Below, piece after piece: positions 50,946-61,474 of a stretch of 64,000 nt of DNA. Source of the stretch: Companilactobacillus nodensis DSM 19682 = JCM 14932 = NBRC 107160 (GTDB lineage Bacteria; Bacillota; Bacilli; Lactobacillales; Lactobacillaceae); NCBI RefSeq assembly GCF_000615905.1, contig NZ_BAMN01000008.1, positions 1 to 64,000 on the forward strand. The letters are read 5' to 3'. Under the pieces are notes generated by a model. That model saw only the letters and a list, made by a program, of their open reading frames with translations. It did not search any database and had not been told where the DNA came from. Made by a program: the position numbers and the translations under genes. Within the stretch, counting starts at the first letter, position 1. Every line of letters begins with the position of its first letter.

Positions 50946-51968
50946 TCACATCTCCAATTTTTTTGTTGAATCCCGTATTTTTAATTTCACATCTAAAATC
51001 ACCGATTGGTGTTCAGCAGTTGGATCAGTCATTTTACCGACTAACATTTGAACTGCCTGCTCACCGATCTTATCGATTGGCTGTTCAACTGTCGTTAGAC
51101 GTGGTGTTAAGTAATTTGTTAAATTGATATTATCGAAACCAACGACTGAATAGTCGTCGGGAATACTTTTGTGATGTGCTGATAATCCTCGATAAATGCC
51201 GATGGCAACATCATCATTAATCGCAATTATCGCTGTCGCATCGGTCTCAACGATTCTTTCAACTGCATCGACACCGCCGCTAGGATCAAAATTCGACTGA
51301 AAAACTAAATCTAATGGAACCGCAACATGATGAAGTTTAAAAGCTAATTTATATCCATCAAATCTGTGTTTTAAATTTAATGTCAATCCAAACGGCAAAA
51401 CAATAGCAATCCGTGTGTGACCCAGATCCAAAAGGTGACTTGCTATAAGCTCACCAGCCTTTAATTCATCAATCAATACCATGTCGTAATTACCACTCAA
51501 GTCAGCCTGGTCTGTCAGGACCATCGGCAAACTGTTCGAAATTGCCAGTTTATCGACGATTTCCTGCGAGGCACCCGGTGCCGCCAAAATCAGTCCTTTT
51601 TGAGTTCCGGAAATAAATTGCTCAATAAAATAATCAATATTCTCATGGAATCCATTAACACTAAACACCTGAGGAAATATTCCTTTTGGGATTGCAGCAT
51701 TCTCTACACTTAGAACTAAACTGGCAAAGAAGGGATTCATGATATTGGGTATCACGATGCCGATCGAATTACTACGCTGTCCAACCAAACCACGAGCATA
51801 AAAATTAGGATGATAGTTCAGAACTCGTTGAGCTTCTTGCACTTTGCGAATTGTTTCATCACTGAATCTGTCACCCTTACCATTCAAAATCTGTGAAACT
51901 GCTGTAACTGATATGCCTACGTACTGTGCAACATCACGAATCGTTGTACTCTTACTTGCCCCATTCAA
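50946..51968 (-). CDS. rbsR: LacI-family ribose operon repressor
   Basis: A 340-residue repressor. The LacI helix-turn-helix [20 protein letters not shown] is at residues 9-28, followed by the hinge and a ribose-binding-protein-like effector domain ([38 protein letters not shown]). The start is TTG 51968, five bases after GGAGGG. It is the first gene of the operon and sits behind its own operator, so it is autoregulated. The sensed ligand is inferred to be ribose or ribose phosphate from context. Confidence 0.9.
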   Translation of the reverse strand: MNGASKSTTIRDVAQYVGISVTAVSQILNGKGDRFSDETIRKVQEAQRVLNYHPNFYARGLVGQRSNSIGIVIPNIMNPFFASLVLSVENAAIPKGIFPQVFSVNGFHENIDYFIEQFISGTQKGLILAAPGASQEIVDKLAISNSLPMVLTDQADLSGNYDMVLIDELKAGELIASHLLDLGHTRIAIVLPFGLTLNLKHRFDGYKLAFKLHHVAVPLDLVFQSNFDPSGGVDAVERIVETDATAIIAINDDVAIGIYRGLSAHHKSIPDDYSVVGFDNINLTNYLTPRLTTVEQPIDKIGEQAVQMLVGKMTDPTAEHQSVILDVKLKIRDSTKKLEM

Positions 51969-51986
51969 TTCATCCCTCCTAATTGA

Positions 51987-52000
51987 GTAAAACGTTTTAC
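51987..52000. promoter_or_regulatory. RbsR operator
   Basis: GTAAAACGTTTTAC is a perfect 14-base palindrome with the central CG of LacI-family operators. It lies between the -10 box and the rbsR ribosome-binding site. Confidence 0.8.
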
Positions 52001-52018
52001 CGCTCCTAACTGATTTTC

Positions 52019-52048
52019 ATTATACATCCGTTGTGAAAGCGCTGTCAA
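52019..52048 (-). promoter_or_regulatory. rbs operon promoter with overlapping cre site
   Basis: Minus strand: TTGACA (52043-52048), 18 bases, TATAAT (52019-52024). A full match to the cre consensus, TGAAAGCGCTGTCA (52034-52047, either strand), covers the -35 box, so CcpA should block RNA polymerase when preferred sugars are present. Confidence 0.85.
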
Positions 52049-52142
52049 TATATTTTTTATGAGTGGTTTAAACATAATTATGAGTTATATATAAATATCA
52101 ATATCGTTATATGATATTACCATGCCAAAATGGCAAAAAAAA

Positions 52143-52171
52143 ATCACGTATCCTGAAAAAGGATACGTGAT
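52143..52171 (-). terminator. Terminator of rbsU
   Basis: ATCACGTATCC pairs perfectly with GGATACGTGAT; on the minus strand a run of nine T follows. Confidence 0.85.
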
Positions 52172-52187
52172 CAATTATTTTATAAAT

Positions 52188-53084
52188 CTATTTAATGAAG
52201 GCCGTAACGATTCCGGCAACGACAACTAACAATAAGCCTGATAAAACAGCAATCATTTCTTTTTTTGTTTTACTTTCATGAAGAATATAAATTCCACCAA
52301 GAGTGGCAATTACAACGTTCATTTGTGAAAGTGTAAATCCTGTAGCTAATCCATTAACATCTGGTCTTGAAGAAATCAAGTATGTCAATGCAGCCAGTGC
52401 AAATGAAAATCCACTAATAAGATTAGTATAAGAACTCTTAGTTGCGAATGGCTTCGTTTTACGATTTGTTTTGGAAATCAATGCGAATAATGTTGAGAAA
52501 ACTGCCATACCTAATGCTTGTGGCAAGAATGCTTCAAATCCATTAACTGTAACTGCCTGTGGAAAGGCTGAGTAACCTAAGTAACCCACTGCTGCAACTA
52601 ACACTAAAAGAACACCACGTGTGACATCACCATTAGCGACATCAGTTGAACTTGTTTTTTTCTCACTATATGTTGTCAAATATACACCAAAGATAATCAT
52701 TGCTATTGATAAGAATCCAACGATCTTAGCAACGTTTGAACTCCAGTTACCTAAGATAAATACTCCCCATAATGAAGTACTTACTAACTGAAATCCCGTA
52801 GAGATAGGCATTGTTCTTGAAACTCCCATTACTGAGAAAGCATAGAACACTAATACTTGTCCTAAGGACCAACTTGCACCTGATAAGAATGTGAAAAGAA
52901 ATTCCTTACCACCAATCATAGGTGTCTGGTTGATCAACGCCACTACGATTGCCGCAATCAACGTACCATATGTAGTTCCAAGAATTTGGTTGACTGGTCT
53001 ACCGCCGAATTTGCCTGTCAAGATTGGCATAACTCCCCAACCTATCATAGGCATAAGACCGATCAATAAGTTAACTGCACTCAT
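52188..53084 (-). CDS. rbsU: Ribose/glucose uptake permease RbsU (GRP family)
   Basis: A 298-residue membrane protein with about ten helices, of the glucose/ribose porter (GRP/DMT) family, a proton-linked sugar transporter. It begins MSAVNLLIGLMPMIGWGVMP; this ATG at 53084 is preceded by AAGGGAG. A longer frame to 53219 would start upstream of the -10 box and is rejected. It has its own catabolite-controlled promoter and terminator, so it is a separate unit beside the ABC-type ribose operon. Substrate inferred from this context. Confidence 0.85.
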   Translation of the reverse strand: MSAVNLLIGLMPMIGWGVMPILTGKFGGRPVNQILGTTYGTLIAAIVVALINQTPMIGGKEFLFTFLSGASWSLGQVLVFYAFSVMGVSRTMPISTGFQLVSTSLWGVFILGNWSSNVAKIVGFLSIAMIIFGVYLTTYSEKKTSSTDVANGDVTRGVLLVLVAAVGYLGYSAFPQAVTVNGFEAFLPQALGMAVFSTLFALISKTNRKTKPFATKSSYTNLISGFSFALAALTYLISSRPDVNGLATGFTLSQMNVVIATLGGIYILHESKTKKEMIAVLSGLLLVVVAGIVTAFIK

Positions 53085-53169
53085 TTGAAAAAACTCCCTT
53101 TTGTAATATAAACACCAATAAAAAACTGCCAGATCAAAAAACAACCCAGCAGTTTTGATGATGTAAAAT

Positions 53170-53198
53170 ATTATACCTGTTGACGGTAACGTTTTCAA
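53170..53198 (-). promoter_or_regulatory. rbsU promoter with overlapping cre-like site
   Basis: Minus strand: TTGAAA (53193-53198), 17 bases, TATAAT (53170-53175). TGAAAACGTTACCG (53184-53197) matches the cre consensus at 13 of 14 positions and covers the -35 box. Confidence 0.8.
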
Positions 53199-53230
53199 GA
53201 AAACAGATTCATATTTCACAATTTATTTTT

Positions 53231-53257
53231 GCGTTTTCATAAATGAAACGCTTTCAT
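53231..53257. promoter_or_regulatory. Second cre-like or operator inverted repeat upstream of rbsU
   Basis: GCGTTTTCAT-AA-ATGAAACGC is an imperfect palindrome that overlaps a second one, ATGAAACGCTTTCAT (53243-53257). It lies about 33 bases upstream of the rbsU -35 box, just past the ppaC stop. It has no T run, so it is not a normal terminator. Confidence 0.45.
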
Positions 53258-53267
53258 AATTTTATCT

Positions 53268-54203
53268 TTAGAATTTTTCGTTTAGTGGTGGAACGATTTG
53301 CTTCTTACGTGAAACAACACCAGGTAATGATGCTTTATTATCTTCTACCTTAGTATTAAGCGCATTTTCGAAAACAGAGACAGCTTTTTCATCACCTAAA
53401 ACCAAACCAGTAGTGTCACTTGTCAAAATATTAGTAATCAATAGTACAAACAAGTTGTAACCTTCAGCTTCGTTTTCAGCTTTGATGTCAGCAGTAAAGT
53501 CTGCTTCTCTCTTCAATGTTTCTGGAACATCAACAGTGTTTACTTGAGCAATACGAACACTATTGCCATTCATATCAAAGCTCTTAGCATCCATGTCAAT
53601 AAGTTCTTTAGTTGACTTGCTATCAAGATTTGTACCAGCTTTTAACATTTCCAAACCATATGATTCATAATCGATACCGGCAGTCATAGCCAAGCTTTCA
53701 ACAGCAGCCTTGTCTTGGTCAGTAGTTGTAGGTGACTTCAATAGAAGTGTATCTGAGATAATAGCTGATGCCATCATACCTGCAAGGTTGGCAGGAATCT
53801 CAACATCTTGTTCAGCATACATCTTCCAAAGGATAGTACTTGTACAGCCAAGTGGCTCTGCACGGTAGTACAAAGGATTAGCAGTTTCGAAATTAGCGAT
53901 TCTGTGGTGATCAACAACATGTGTAACATTTAAATCAGCAATGTCGTCCAAGCTTTGTTGGCTTTCATTGTGATCAACAAGCATTACAGACTTAACTTCA
54001 CCATTAGCAGCAGAGATAATTCTTGGGAACTTGTAATCAAACTTGTCAAAGACAAATTTTGTTTCATCATTAGGTTCGCCCAATGCAACAGCTTCAGTAT
54101 TGAAGCCTCTTTCATTTTGTAGATGTGAATATGCAATAGCAGCAACAACAGCATCTGTATCTGGATTTTTGTGTCCGAAAACTAATTCTTTTTCCTTAGT
54201 CAT
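53268..54203 (-). CDS. ppaC: Manganese-dependent inorganic pyrophosphatase (family II)
   Basis: Hydrolyses pyrophosphate in the cytoplasm. The 311-residue DHH-family protein has the metal motifs [17 protein letters not shown] and VDHHRIANF, and the C-terminal substrate-binding [13 protein letters not shown] 54203 follows GGGGAAA. It is 22 bases downstream of the LysR-type gene and probably shares its transcript. Confidence 0.94.
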   Translation of the reverse strand: MTKEKELVFGHKNPDTDAVVAAIAYSHLQNERGFNTEAVALGEPNDETKFVFDKFDYKFPRIISAANGEVKSVMLVDHNESQQSLDDIADLNVTHVVDHHRIANFETANPLYYRAEPLGCTSTILWKMYAEQDVEIPANLAGMMASAIISDTLLLKSPTTTDQDKAAVESLAMTAGIDYESYGLEMLKAGTNLDSKSTKELIDMDAKSFDMNGNSVRIAQVNTVDVPETLKREADFTADIKAENEAEGYNLFVLLITNILTSDTTGLVLGDEKAVSVFENALNTKVEDNKASLPGVVSRKKQIVPPLNEKF

Positions 54204-54225
54204 TCTAAATTTCCCCTTTTTTAAT

Positions 54226-55185
54226 TTATCTTGAAGACTTCAAACGATCGATATAATTCTTATCATTTAAGAAATTATCCCACTCGTCGAGAAATTCCTT
54301 GATTCGAGGAATCTTCTCTTTATCTTCCCGATATACAAATGATAATTCACTTGATACCGAAGGTTCAAGTGGTGTTTGATAAAGTTTAAACATTGATGCA
54401 TGTGCAATACAAAAACTCAAAGGTAGGACCGTATAAATATCCTCTGAACCTTGTGCAAATTTAAGCAATTGATATGGTGAAGAGAATCTGGCAACCACAG
54501 TTGGCTGATCTACCAAAGCATTTCTAAATCTTTCTTTTAACAAGTCAGATAAATAGTAATCCTTTAAATAGGCAGCCCATGGTTTTTCGATGGCATCCCT
54601 ATAACTAGCGGTACCCTTCTTATAAATCTTCTCGTCATTGTGTACTAAAACGATATTATCATTAATGATTTTCTTTGACTTGTAGATTTTCCAATTCTTA
54701 ATATTCTTATCAGGCAAGTACATAATTGCCAAATCAATTCGGTTGTTCTCAATATGATCCCAAATTTCCTTACGAGTAAGGAGGTTAAGGTCAATTTCTA
54801 CGTTAGGATTGATGCGATTATACTCAACAATAAAATCTTCAATGACTACTGATTCTGCAGTGGATAATAAACCAATACTGATCGTACCAGTCTTATCAGA
54901 CGACTCTTGTTGAATCTTGTCTGTAACAGAGTTGATAACATCAAAGATCTCATGCGTTGCCTTCAAAAGTGATGTTCCTGCATCAGTTAGATAAATTTTC
55001 TTACCCATACTGTAAAACAACGGAACACCAACAACTCGTTCGATCTTTTTGATCTGCTGAGTCAACGCTGGTTGTGTAATACCTAATGATTGAGCAGTTT
55101 TTGTGTAGCTCATATTTTTTGTTAATTCGTCAAAATAGTTCAATGCTTTAGAACTAAATACGCGTCTTGATTTTTCGTCTAACAA
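54226..55185 (-). CDS. LysR-family transcriptional regulator
   Basis: A 319-residue regulator with the N-terminal LysR helix-turn-helix ([20 protein letters not shown], then [17 protein letters not shown]) and a periplasmic-binding-like effector domain. The effector is unknown. TTG 55185 is the start, eight bases after AGGAGG. It is transcribed towards ppaC, and the short gap suggests co-transcription. Confidence 0.86.
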   Translation of the reverse strand: MLDEKSRRVFSSKALNYFDELTKNMSYTKTAQSLGITQPALTQQIKKIERVVGVPLFYSMGKKIYLTDAGTSLLKATHEIFDVINSVTDKIQQESSDKTGTISIGLLSTAESVVIEDFIVEYNRINPNVEIDLNLLTRKEIWDHIENNRIDLAIMYLPDKNIKNWKIYKSKKIINDNIVLVHNDEKIYKKGTASYRDAIEKPWAAYLKDYYLSDLLKERFRNALVDQPTVVARFSSPYQLLKFAQGSEDIYTVLPLSFCIAHASMFKLYQTPLEPSVSSELSFVYREDKEKIPRIKEFLDEWDNFLNDKNYIDRLKSSR

Positions 55186-55275
55186 TAAGACGTCCTCCTA
55201 ATCATTGTGAAAAGATATTTCTAATTCCATGGAACAATCATACTATACAAACTAGAAATAATCTTGTTGTATTTA

Positions 55276-57717
55276 TTATTTTTCTATTACATTTTTCACA
55301 AATCTGATTGGATTTCCGTCAGTCTCTGGATCCATGACAAATGATCCGTTCGAATATCTATCGGCGTTTTGATGTGAACTCTCATCTAATGAGATTTCTT
55401 GATTAGTATCAGTAACAACAGATAACTGTTCATCACCTGAAATATTAGTTACCAATGAAACTCGGTGTGGAGCACGCTTTAATTCACGTAATGTTAAGAC
55501 TCCTCGTCGAGCACGACTAGTTGATGGAATCTCTGATAATTTCATTTGTTTATACGATCCACGTTGTGTCAACAACGCAATCTTGTCACTTTCATCGGTT
55601 GATAAGAAATAACCGGCTAGTTTGTCATCATCTTTAAGACTGACAAACTTAACTCCGACAGCTTTACTACCGACAACTGGGACTTCACTAAGTGGAAAGG
55701 CTGAGGCATATGAATGCTCTGTGAAGACATAGATCTGTCCGTTGCCATCCTCAGGAATGTAATACACATCCATAACCTTGGCATCATCAGTCTTCAACTT
55801 GCTATAACGGCTGGCACGTGACTTATAAGTTCTACCTGGCAACAAGTCGCTAAAAGCAACTTGCTTAATGTAGTTCTCACTCGTACCGATTAAGAAAGTA
55901 CCTTTTTCTTCCAAGTTCTTAAAGACGAACGCTTTGAGGATCGATTCGTCATTTGCCAAACCAATTTCTTGTGACAGGTGAGAACCCGTATCCTTCCAAC
56001 GATTGTCATCGACTTCAAAAATTTGTCGATAAATCATATTACCATTATCAGTAAAGATAAATAAATGATCTAATGTATTAACCTCTTGATCAAGGATTGG
56101 ATAATCCTCGTCCTTCAAGCCATTGTCACCAGCATCTGAAGCTTGGTATGAACGTAAACTACTACGTTTTACATATCCATCATGACTGACTAACAAACGA
56201 ACATCTTCACTTGCAACTAGAACGCTTGTGTCAACTTCGATATCAGCAATCTTAGCTTCGATCTTAGTACGACGATCATCAGCGTATGTATCACGAACTT
56301 GACGAAGTTCCTTTTTGATGACCTTCATCAGAGTTCCGTGATCATTAATGATTGTGTCTAGTGACTTAATTTGATCAGTTAACTCTTTATCTTCTTTTTG
56401 AAGTTCAGTCACATCGGTATTAGTCAAACGATAAAGTTGCAATGACACAATGGCTTCAGCTTGATCTTCACTGAATTGATATTCCTTAACCAAATTATTC
56501 TTAGCATCGGACTTATTCTTACTACCGCGGATAGTTTTGATAACCTTATCCAAAATAGACAGAGCTTTGATCAGACCTTCAACGATGTGTAGGCGTTTCT
56601 TGGCCTTTTCCATATCAAACTTACTACGTCTTAAAACAACATCTTCTTGATGCTTAACGTATTCAGTTAAGATTTGAACCAGACCAACTTGTTGTGGGCG
56701 CATATCAGCGATAGCAACCATATTAAAGTTATATGATATCTGCAAATCAGTATTCTTAAATAAATAATTCAAAATACCCTGTGCATCAACATCTCGCTTC
56801 AATTCAACAACGATAGACAATCCTTGGCGGTCACTTTCATCACGAACTTCAGCGATTCCGTCGACCTTTTTAAGAACACGCATCTCATCCATTTTTTTAA
56901 CCAAGAGTGCCTTATTAACTTCGTAAGGAATCTCAGTAATAACGATTTGTGATTTGTGTCCTCTTATTTCTTGGATCGATGTCTTAGAACGCAGGTATAC
57001 CTTACCTCGTCCTGTTTGATAAGCCTCACGGATACCTTCAGCACCTTGCAGAATACCACCAGTTGGGAAGTCAGGTCCCTTAACGATTTCCATCAAATCA
57101 TCCAGTGTAGCACTAGGCTTGTCGATCAACTTAATAGTTGCATCAATGACTTCACCCAAGTTATGTGGCGGGATCTCGGTCGCATAACCAGCTGAAATAC
57201 CAGTTGCACCATTGACCAAGAGATTAGGAAATCTAGCCGGCAATACCTTGGGTTCTTTTTCGGTATCATCAAAGTTCCATTCCATATCAACTGTAGCTTT
57301 GTTAATATCACGTAACATTTCTGTGGAGATTTTACTTAACCTAGCTTCGGTATAACGCATGGCAGCCGGTGGATCACCATCCATTGAACCATTGTTACCG
57401 TGCATTTCGATTAACGGATCACGTAGTTTCCAATCTTGAGATAAACGAACCATTGCTTCATAAATTGAAGAGTCACCATGGGGATGGAAGTTACCCATGA
57501 CATTACCGACACCTTTAGCAGACTTTCTGAAGCCTTTGTCAAAAGTATTTCCATCAACGAACATTGAGTACAAAATTCTTCTTTGTACTGGCTTCAAACC
57601 ATCCCTAATATCAGGTAACGCTCTTTCTTGAATAATTGATTTTGAATATCTCTCAAAACGATCTCCCATTATTTTTTCTAACGGCAGGTCTTGAATTTTA
57701 GGAGAATTTTTAGCCAA
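55276..57717 (-). CDS. parC: DNA topoisomerase IV subunit A
   Basis: Breaks and rejoins DNA to decatenate daughter chromosomes. The 813-residue protein shows the type IIA cleavage core with the active-site tyrosine in [10 protein letters not shown] and the quinolone region [11 protein letters not shown] with the usual serine, so no classic resistance change is visible. The C-terminal part is a beta-pinwheel. The start is TTG 57717 after AGGTGA, 11 bases beyond parE. Confidence 0.95.
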   Translation of the reverse strand: MAKNSPKIQDLPLEKIMGDRFERYSKSIIQERALPDIRDGLKPVQRRILYSMFVDGNTFDKGFRKSAKGVGNVMGNFHPHGDSSIYEAMVRLSQDWKLRDPLIEMHGNNGSMDGDPPAAMRYTEARLSKISTEMLRDINKATVDMEWNFDDTEKEPKVLPARFPNLLVNGATGISAGYATEIPPHNLGEVIDATIKLIDKPSATLDDLMEIVKGPDFPTGGILQGAEGIREAYQTGRGKVYLRSKTSIQEIRGHKSQIVITEIPYEVNKALLVKKMDEMRVLKKVDGIAEVRDESDRQGLSIVVELKRDVDAQGILNYLFKNTDLQISYNFNMVAIADMRPQQVGLVQILTEYVKHQEDVVLRRSKFDMEKAKKRLHIVEGLIKALSILDKVIKTIRGSKNKSDAKNNLVKEYQFSEDQAEAIVSLQLYRLTNTDVTELQKEDKELTDQIKSLDTIINDHGTLMKVIKKELRQVRDTYADDRRTKIEAKIADIEVDTSVLVASEDVRLLVSHDGYVKRSSLRSYQASDAGDNGLKDEDYPILDQEVNTLDHLFIFTDNGNMIYRQIFEVDDNRWKDTGSHLSQEIGLANDESILKAFVFKNLEEKGTFLIGTSENYIKQVAFSDLLPGRTYKSRASRYSKLKTDDAKVMDVYYIPEDGNGQIYVFTEHSYASAFPLSEVPVVGSKAVGVKFVSLKDDDKLAGYFLSTDESDKIALLTQRGSYKQMKLSEIPSTSRARRGVLTLRELKRAPHRVSLVTNISGDEQLSVVTDTNQEISLDESSHQNADRYSNGSFVMDPETDGNPIRFVKNVIEK

Positions 57718-57727
57718 TATATATCAC

Positions 57728-59728
57728 CTATTCCTTATTCAATAAATCATCAACGATTTTATTATCGATTGGATCAGTCTCGTCGACCTTTTCCAAAATA
57801 TTGTCGCCCTCTTCTGTACCGTTGAATCGAACATTCTTCTCGATCCAGTCACGTCTAGGTTTAACTTTGTCACCCATCAGTGTTGTAACACGGCGCTCAG
57901 CTAGAGCAGCATCGTCGATATTGACACGAATTAAAATTCTTGATTCAGGATCCATAGTTGTATTCCACAACTGATCGGCATTCATTTCACCAAGACCCTT
58001 AAATCGTTGTAATTCGTAGCCTTTAACCATTTCTTTGATAGCACTCTTCAACTCATCAGGAGTCCAGCAGTACTTCATCTTTGTCTTTTCACCCTTACCC
58101 TTTTGTAGCTTGTACAAAGGTGGCAAAGCAATATAGACATGTCCGGAATCAACTAATGGTCTCATGTAACGATAGAAGAATGTCAACAATAGAATCTGAA
58201 TGTGGGAACCATCATCATCGGCATCGGTCATGATAATTACCTTATCGTAATTGCGGTCTTCTAGTTTGAAGTCTGCACCAACACCGGCTCCGATAGTATA
58301 AATCATTGTATTGATTTCTTCGTTTTTATAAATATCTTCAAGTTTTGCTTTTTGAGTATTCAAAACCTTACCACGTAATGGCAAGATAGCTTGGAACTTA
58401 CGATCCCGACCTTGCTTAGCGGAACCACCAGCTGAATCACCCTCGACTAAGAATAGCTCATTCTTAGCAGCATTCTTAGATTGCGCTGGAGTAAGCTTCC
58501 CAGACAATAAGCCATCAGTTTTTTTGTTTTTCTTACCATTTCTAGTAGTTTCACGCGCTTTTCTAGCCGCTTCACGTGCCTCACGCGCCTTCAGAGACTT
58601 CTTTACAAGAGTTTGGGCCTGTTCCCCATTCTCCATCAAATAAAAGCTCATCTGCTCGTATACTAGCTGATCTACAGCAGATCTGGCTTGCGGTGTACCC
58701 AATTTACCTTTGGTCTGACCTTCAAACTGAAGGATCTCTTCGGGAATACGGACTGAAATGATAGCTGAGAGCCCCTCACGAACGTCGCTGCCTTCAAGGT
58801 TCTTACTATTCTCCTTCAACAATCCAACTTTTCTAGCATAATCATTGAACGCCTTAGTAAGCCCTGACTTCATACCAGATTCGTGAGTACCACCATCAGC
58901 GGTTCTAACATTATTGACGAATGAAATAATGTTCTCTGAGTATCCGTCGTTATATTGACCAGAAAATTCGATTTCCATATCTGAATTAGTACCTTCAATA
59001 TAGAAAATACCGCCGATCGTATCTTTATCTTCGTTTAGATATTTAACGAAAGATTGAATACCATCTTCATAATGAAAAACATCAGTCTTTTCTTCCTCAC
59101 CACGTTTGTCAGTGATAGTGAACTTAACACCCTTAAGTAAGAAAGCTGATTCGCGAAGTCTTTCGGCTAACGTATCGTAATTGTATTTAGTTGTTTGGAA
59201 GATACTTGCATCAGGCTTAAAGCTGATAGTCGTACCACTATCTTCCTTGGTCGTTCCAGTCTTCTTGAGTGTTCCAACTGGATGGCCACCATTTTCAAAT
59301 CTTTCTTCGTATACTTTATGGTCACGTACAACACGTACAGTCATCCATTCGGACAATGCATTAACAACAGAAGAACCAACCCCGTGAAGTCCACCGGAAG
59401 TCTTGTAACTATTCTCGGAGAACTTACCACCGGCATGAAGTACCGTTAAGATAACTTCAATTGTTGGCTTACCGCTGGAGTGCATCCCTGTAGGCATTCC
59501 ACGTCCATGATCGACAACCGTGATACTACCGTCATGATTGATCGTAACGTTTATTTCTTTTCCAAATCCTGATAGAGCTTCGTCAACCGCGTTATCAACG
59601 ATTTCATAGACTAAGTGATGTAGTCCACGAGTATCAGTTGAACCAATGTACATACCTGGACGCTTACGAACAGCTTCCAAGCCTTCCAAAATCTGGATCG
59701 ACGAATCATCATAAGATGATTTTGGCAT
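57728..59728 (-). CDS. parE: DNA topoisomerase IV subunit B
   Basis: The ATPase subunit of topoisomerase IV. The 666-residue protein has the GHKL ATP site (EIVDNAVDEALSGFG, GRGMPTGMH, GGLHGVGSSVVNAL) and the TOPRIM motifs EGDSAGGSA and DADDDGSHI. ATG 59728 starts MPKSSYDDSSIQILEGLEAV. parE and parC form an operon reading away from plsY, the usual arrangement in lactobacilli. Confidence 0.95.
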   Translation of the reverse strand: MPKSSYDDSSIQILEGLEAVRKRPGMYIGSTDTRGLHHLVYEIVDNAVDEALSGFGKEINVTINHDGSITVVDHGRGMPTGMHSSGKPTIEVILTVLHAGGKFSENSYKTSGGLHGVGSSVVNALSEWMTVRVVRDHKVYEERFENGGHPVGTLKKTGTTKEDSGTTISFKPDASIFQTTKYNYDTLAERLRESAFLLKGVKFTITDKRGEEEKTDVFHYEDGIQSFVKYLNEDKDTIGGIFYIEGTNSDMEIEFSGQYNDGYSENIISFVNNVRTADGGTHESGMKSGLTKAFNDYARKVGLLKENSKNLEGSDVREGLSAIISVRIPEEILQFEGQTKGKLGTPQARSAVDQLVYEQMSFYLMENGEQAQTLVKKSLKAREAREAARKARETTRNGKKNKKTDGLLSGKLTPAQSKNAAKNELFLVEGDSAGGSAKQGRDRKFQAILPLRGKVLNTQKAKLEDIYKNEEINTMIYTIGAGVGADFKLEDRNYDKVIIMTDADDDGSHIQILLLTFFYRYMRPLVDSGHVYIALPPLYKLQKGKGEKTKMKYCWTPDELKSAIKEMVKGYELQRFKGLGEMNADQLWNTTMDPESRILIRVNIDDAALAERRVTTLMGDKVKPRRDWIEKNVRFNGTEEGDNILEKVDETDPIDNKIVDDLLNKE

Positions 59729-59947
59729 TTATATCATTCCTTTTTTATTAATTACTAGCTCGACATTTTACTATTATATCACTATATTTTAACACCTAAG
59801 AATCTTTTTGAACATATGTTCGATTTTTAGACTTTTACTTTTTAGTCGTTTTAGTAGATAATGTCTAAGTTGGTATTTGTTATTCGAAATAAAAATACCT
59901 TAGAGTTACAATATACCAAAAAATAAAACATAGAGAGTGATTTTTAT

Positions 59948-60568
59948 ATGAAACTTCTCATTTGTGCAATTCTAGCCTACTTAATTGGCTCATTCCCAAC
60001 CGCATACATAGTTGGTAAAGTATTTTTCCATAAAAATATTTTTAACTACGGTAGTGGAAACGTTGGAACAACTAACGCATATCGAGTATTCGGCCCATAT
60101 GCAGGTACAGGGGTCTTAGTAGTCGATATCTTGAAAGGAACTTTAGGGGCACTGATGCCTGTGTTCTTCGGACTCGATCATCATTGGATCTTATTCATTG
60201 GAATTTTTGCCGTAATCGGGCATGTCTTTTCGATCTTCCTCAAATTCCGTGGTGGTAAAGCAGTAGCTACGAGTGCTGGTATTCTTCTAGCCTATAATCC
60301 ACTATTGTTCGCAATTTGTTTTATCTGTCTAGCAACGATCGTCTATGTTACTAGTATGGTCAGTGTGGCAAGCTTAACAACTGTCTTATTCTTCGCCATT
60401 GCATCTATATTCCTGCATGACTGGATTTTGACCACAGCAGCGGTCATCGTCACTATTATCGTATATGTACGTCACATACCGAATATCAAGCGTTTGATCA
60501 AAGGAAAAGAAAATCTCGTTCCTATTGGATTAGCTTATAAACGCCAACAAAAAAACGACCAAAAATAA
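59948..60568 (+). CDS. plsY: Acyl-phosphate glycerol-3-phosphate acyltransferase PlsY
   Basis: Transfers an acyl group from acyl phosphate to glycerol 3-phosphate, the first membrane step of phospholipid synthesis. The 206-residue protein has about five membrane helices and the conserved loops GSGNVGTTNAYRVFG and FRGGKAVATSAG. ATG 59948 follows GAGAGTG. It is divergent from parE, a pairing conserved in many Firmicutes. Confidence 0.93.
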   Translation: MKLLICAILAYLIGSFPTAYIVGKVFFHKNIFNYGSGNVGTTNAYRVFGPYAGTGVLVVDILKGTLGALMPVFFGLDHHWILFIGIFAVIGHVFSIFLKFRGGKAVATSAGILLAYNPLLFAICFICLATIVYVTSMVSVASLTTVLFFAIASIFLHDWILTTAAVIVTIIVYVRHIPNIKRLIKGKENLVPIGLAYKRQQKNDQK

Positions 60569-60584
60569 TTGGTCGTTTTTTTTA
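60548..60584. terminator. Bidirectional terminator between plsY and the epimerase gene
   Basis: AAAACGACCAA pairs with TTGGTCGTTTT around AAATAA, with A and T runs on either side. Its left arm overlaps the last plsY codons. Confidence 0.85.
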
Positions 60585-60587
60585 TGT

Positions 60588-61463
60588 CTACTTAATTGAA
60601 ATACTGAAGTATGCCTCGAATTGTTCGCTAGGAGCCAATTTGTTAACGCCATACTTAGTCTTAAAGTTATTGTCACTGTCTTTCTTGTCAGCAAGTCCCC
60701 ACCATGGTTCGATACACATGAAGTTACCTGCATCAGGATATGTTGACCACATACCGAAGTATTTGGCATTTCCTGTATCAAGAGTTAGCTTGTGTGCTGA
60801 CTTCTCGCTTGAGATCGATACTACTGCTGGATCGTTTAAGCGATAGACAACAGCATCGTCTTTGAATTCATCACGATTCATTGCAAAGTTTTGATTTTCA
60901 ACTTTGTGTTCAGTATCAAGGTCGATTTGGTGTTCTACGATAGGAATACTTGTTCTTGTTTCAGCTGGATCAACTTCAACATTGAAGTCCTCGAACTTAA
61001 GATTCTTGTCAAATGGAACTGAGAAACCAGGATGTGCACCAATATTGAAGTACATATCGTCTGATTCTTCAAGACTATCGACTAAGTAACTAACTTGTAC
61101 TGTATCTTTAACAAGTTGATAAATAACACTCAACTTGAAGTGATATGGATACTTAGCAAGACTTGCTTCACTTGTTGTGAGTGTCAAAACAAGCTTTGAA
61201 TCTGTTTGTGATTCAAGAGTGAACTCTTGATCTCTAGCAAATCCATGTTGTGTCATCTTATATTCTTTGCCATCAATAAAGTAATGGTCATCCTTTAAAC
61301 GTCCAACAATTGGGAAGAGGATTGGCGCATGTCTACCCCAGAAGTTTGAATCTGCTTGCCAAATGAACTCAACGTCCTTGTCATCTTTGATGCTGCTTAA
61401 TTCAGCACCTTTTGAATTGACTTGAACGGTTAAGAAGTCGTTCTTTAATTCGTACATTTCCAT
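60588..61463 (-). CDS. Aldose 1-epimerase family protein (LacX-like)
   Basis: A 291-residue galactose-mutarotase-fold protein of the LacX branch. It starts MEMYELKNDFLTVQVNSKGA and carries FNIGAHPGFSVPF, containing a family histidine, HAPILFPIVGRL, and the C-terminal CIEPWWGLAD with the acidic residue. It probably interconverts sugar anomers or a phosphorylated sugar; substrate unknown. It lies 11 bases downstream of hslU and may be read from the xerC-hslVU operon. Confidence 0.85.
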   Translation of the reverse strand: MEMYELKNDFLTVQVNSKGAELSSIKDDKDVEFIWQADSNFWGRHAPILFPIVGRLKDDHYFIDGKEYKMTQHGFARDQEFTLESQTDSKLVLTLTTSEASLAKYPYHFKLSVIYQLVKDTVQVSYLVDSLEESDDMYFNIGAHPGFSVPFDKNLKFEDFNVEVDPAETRTSIPIVEHQIDLDTEHKVENQNFAMNRDEFKDDAVVYRLNDPAVVSISSEKSAHKLTLDTGNAKYFGMWSTYPDAGNFMCIEPWWGLADKKDSDNNFKTKYGVNKLAPSEQFEAYFSISIK

Positions 61464-61474
61464 AATCTTTCCCC

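Noticed and set aside
52188-53219. Longer rbsU starting at 53219
   Set aside because: That start would lie upstream of the mapped-looking -10 and -35 boxes; ATG 53084 has a good ribosome-binding site and the family N-terminus.
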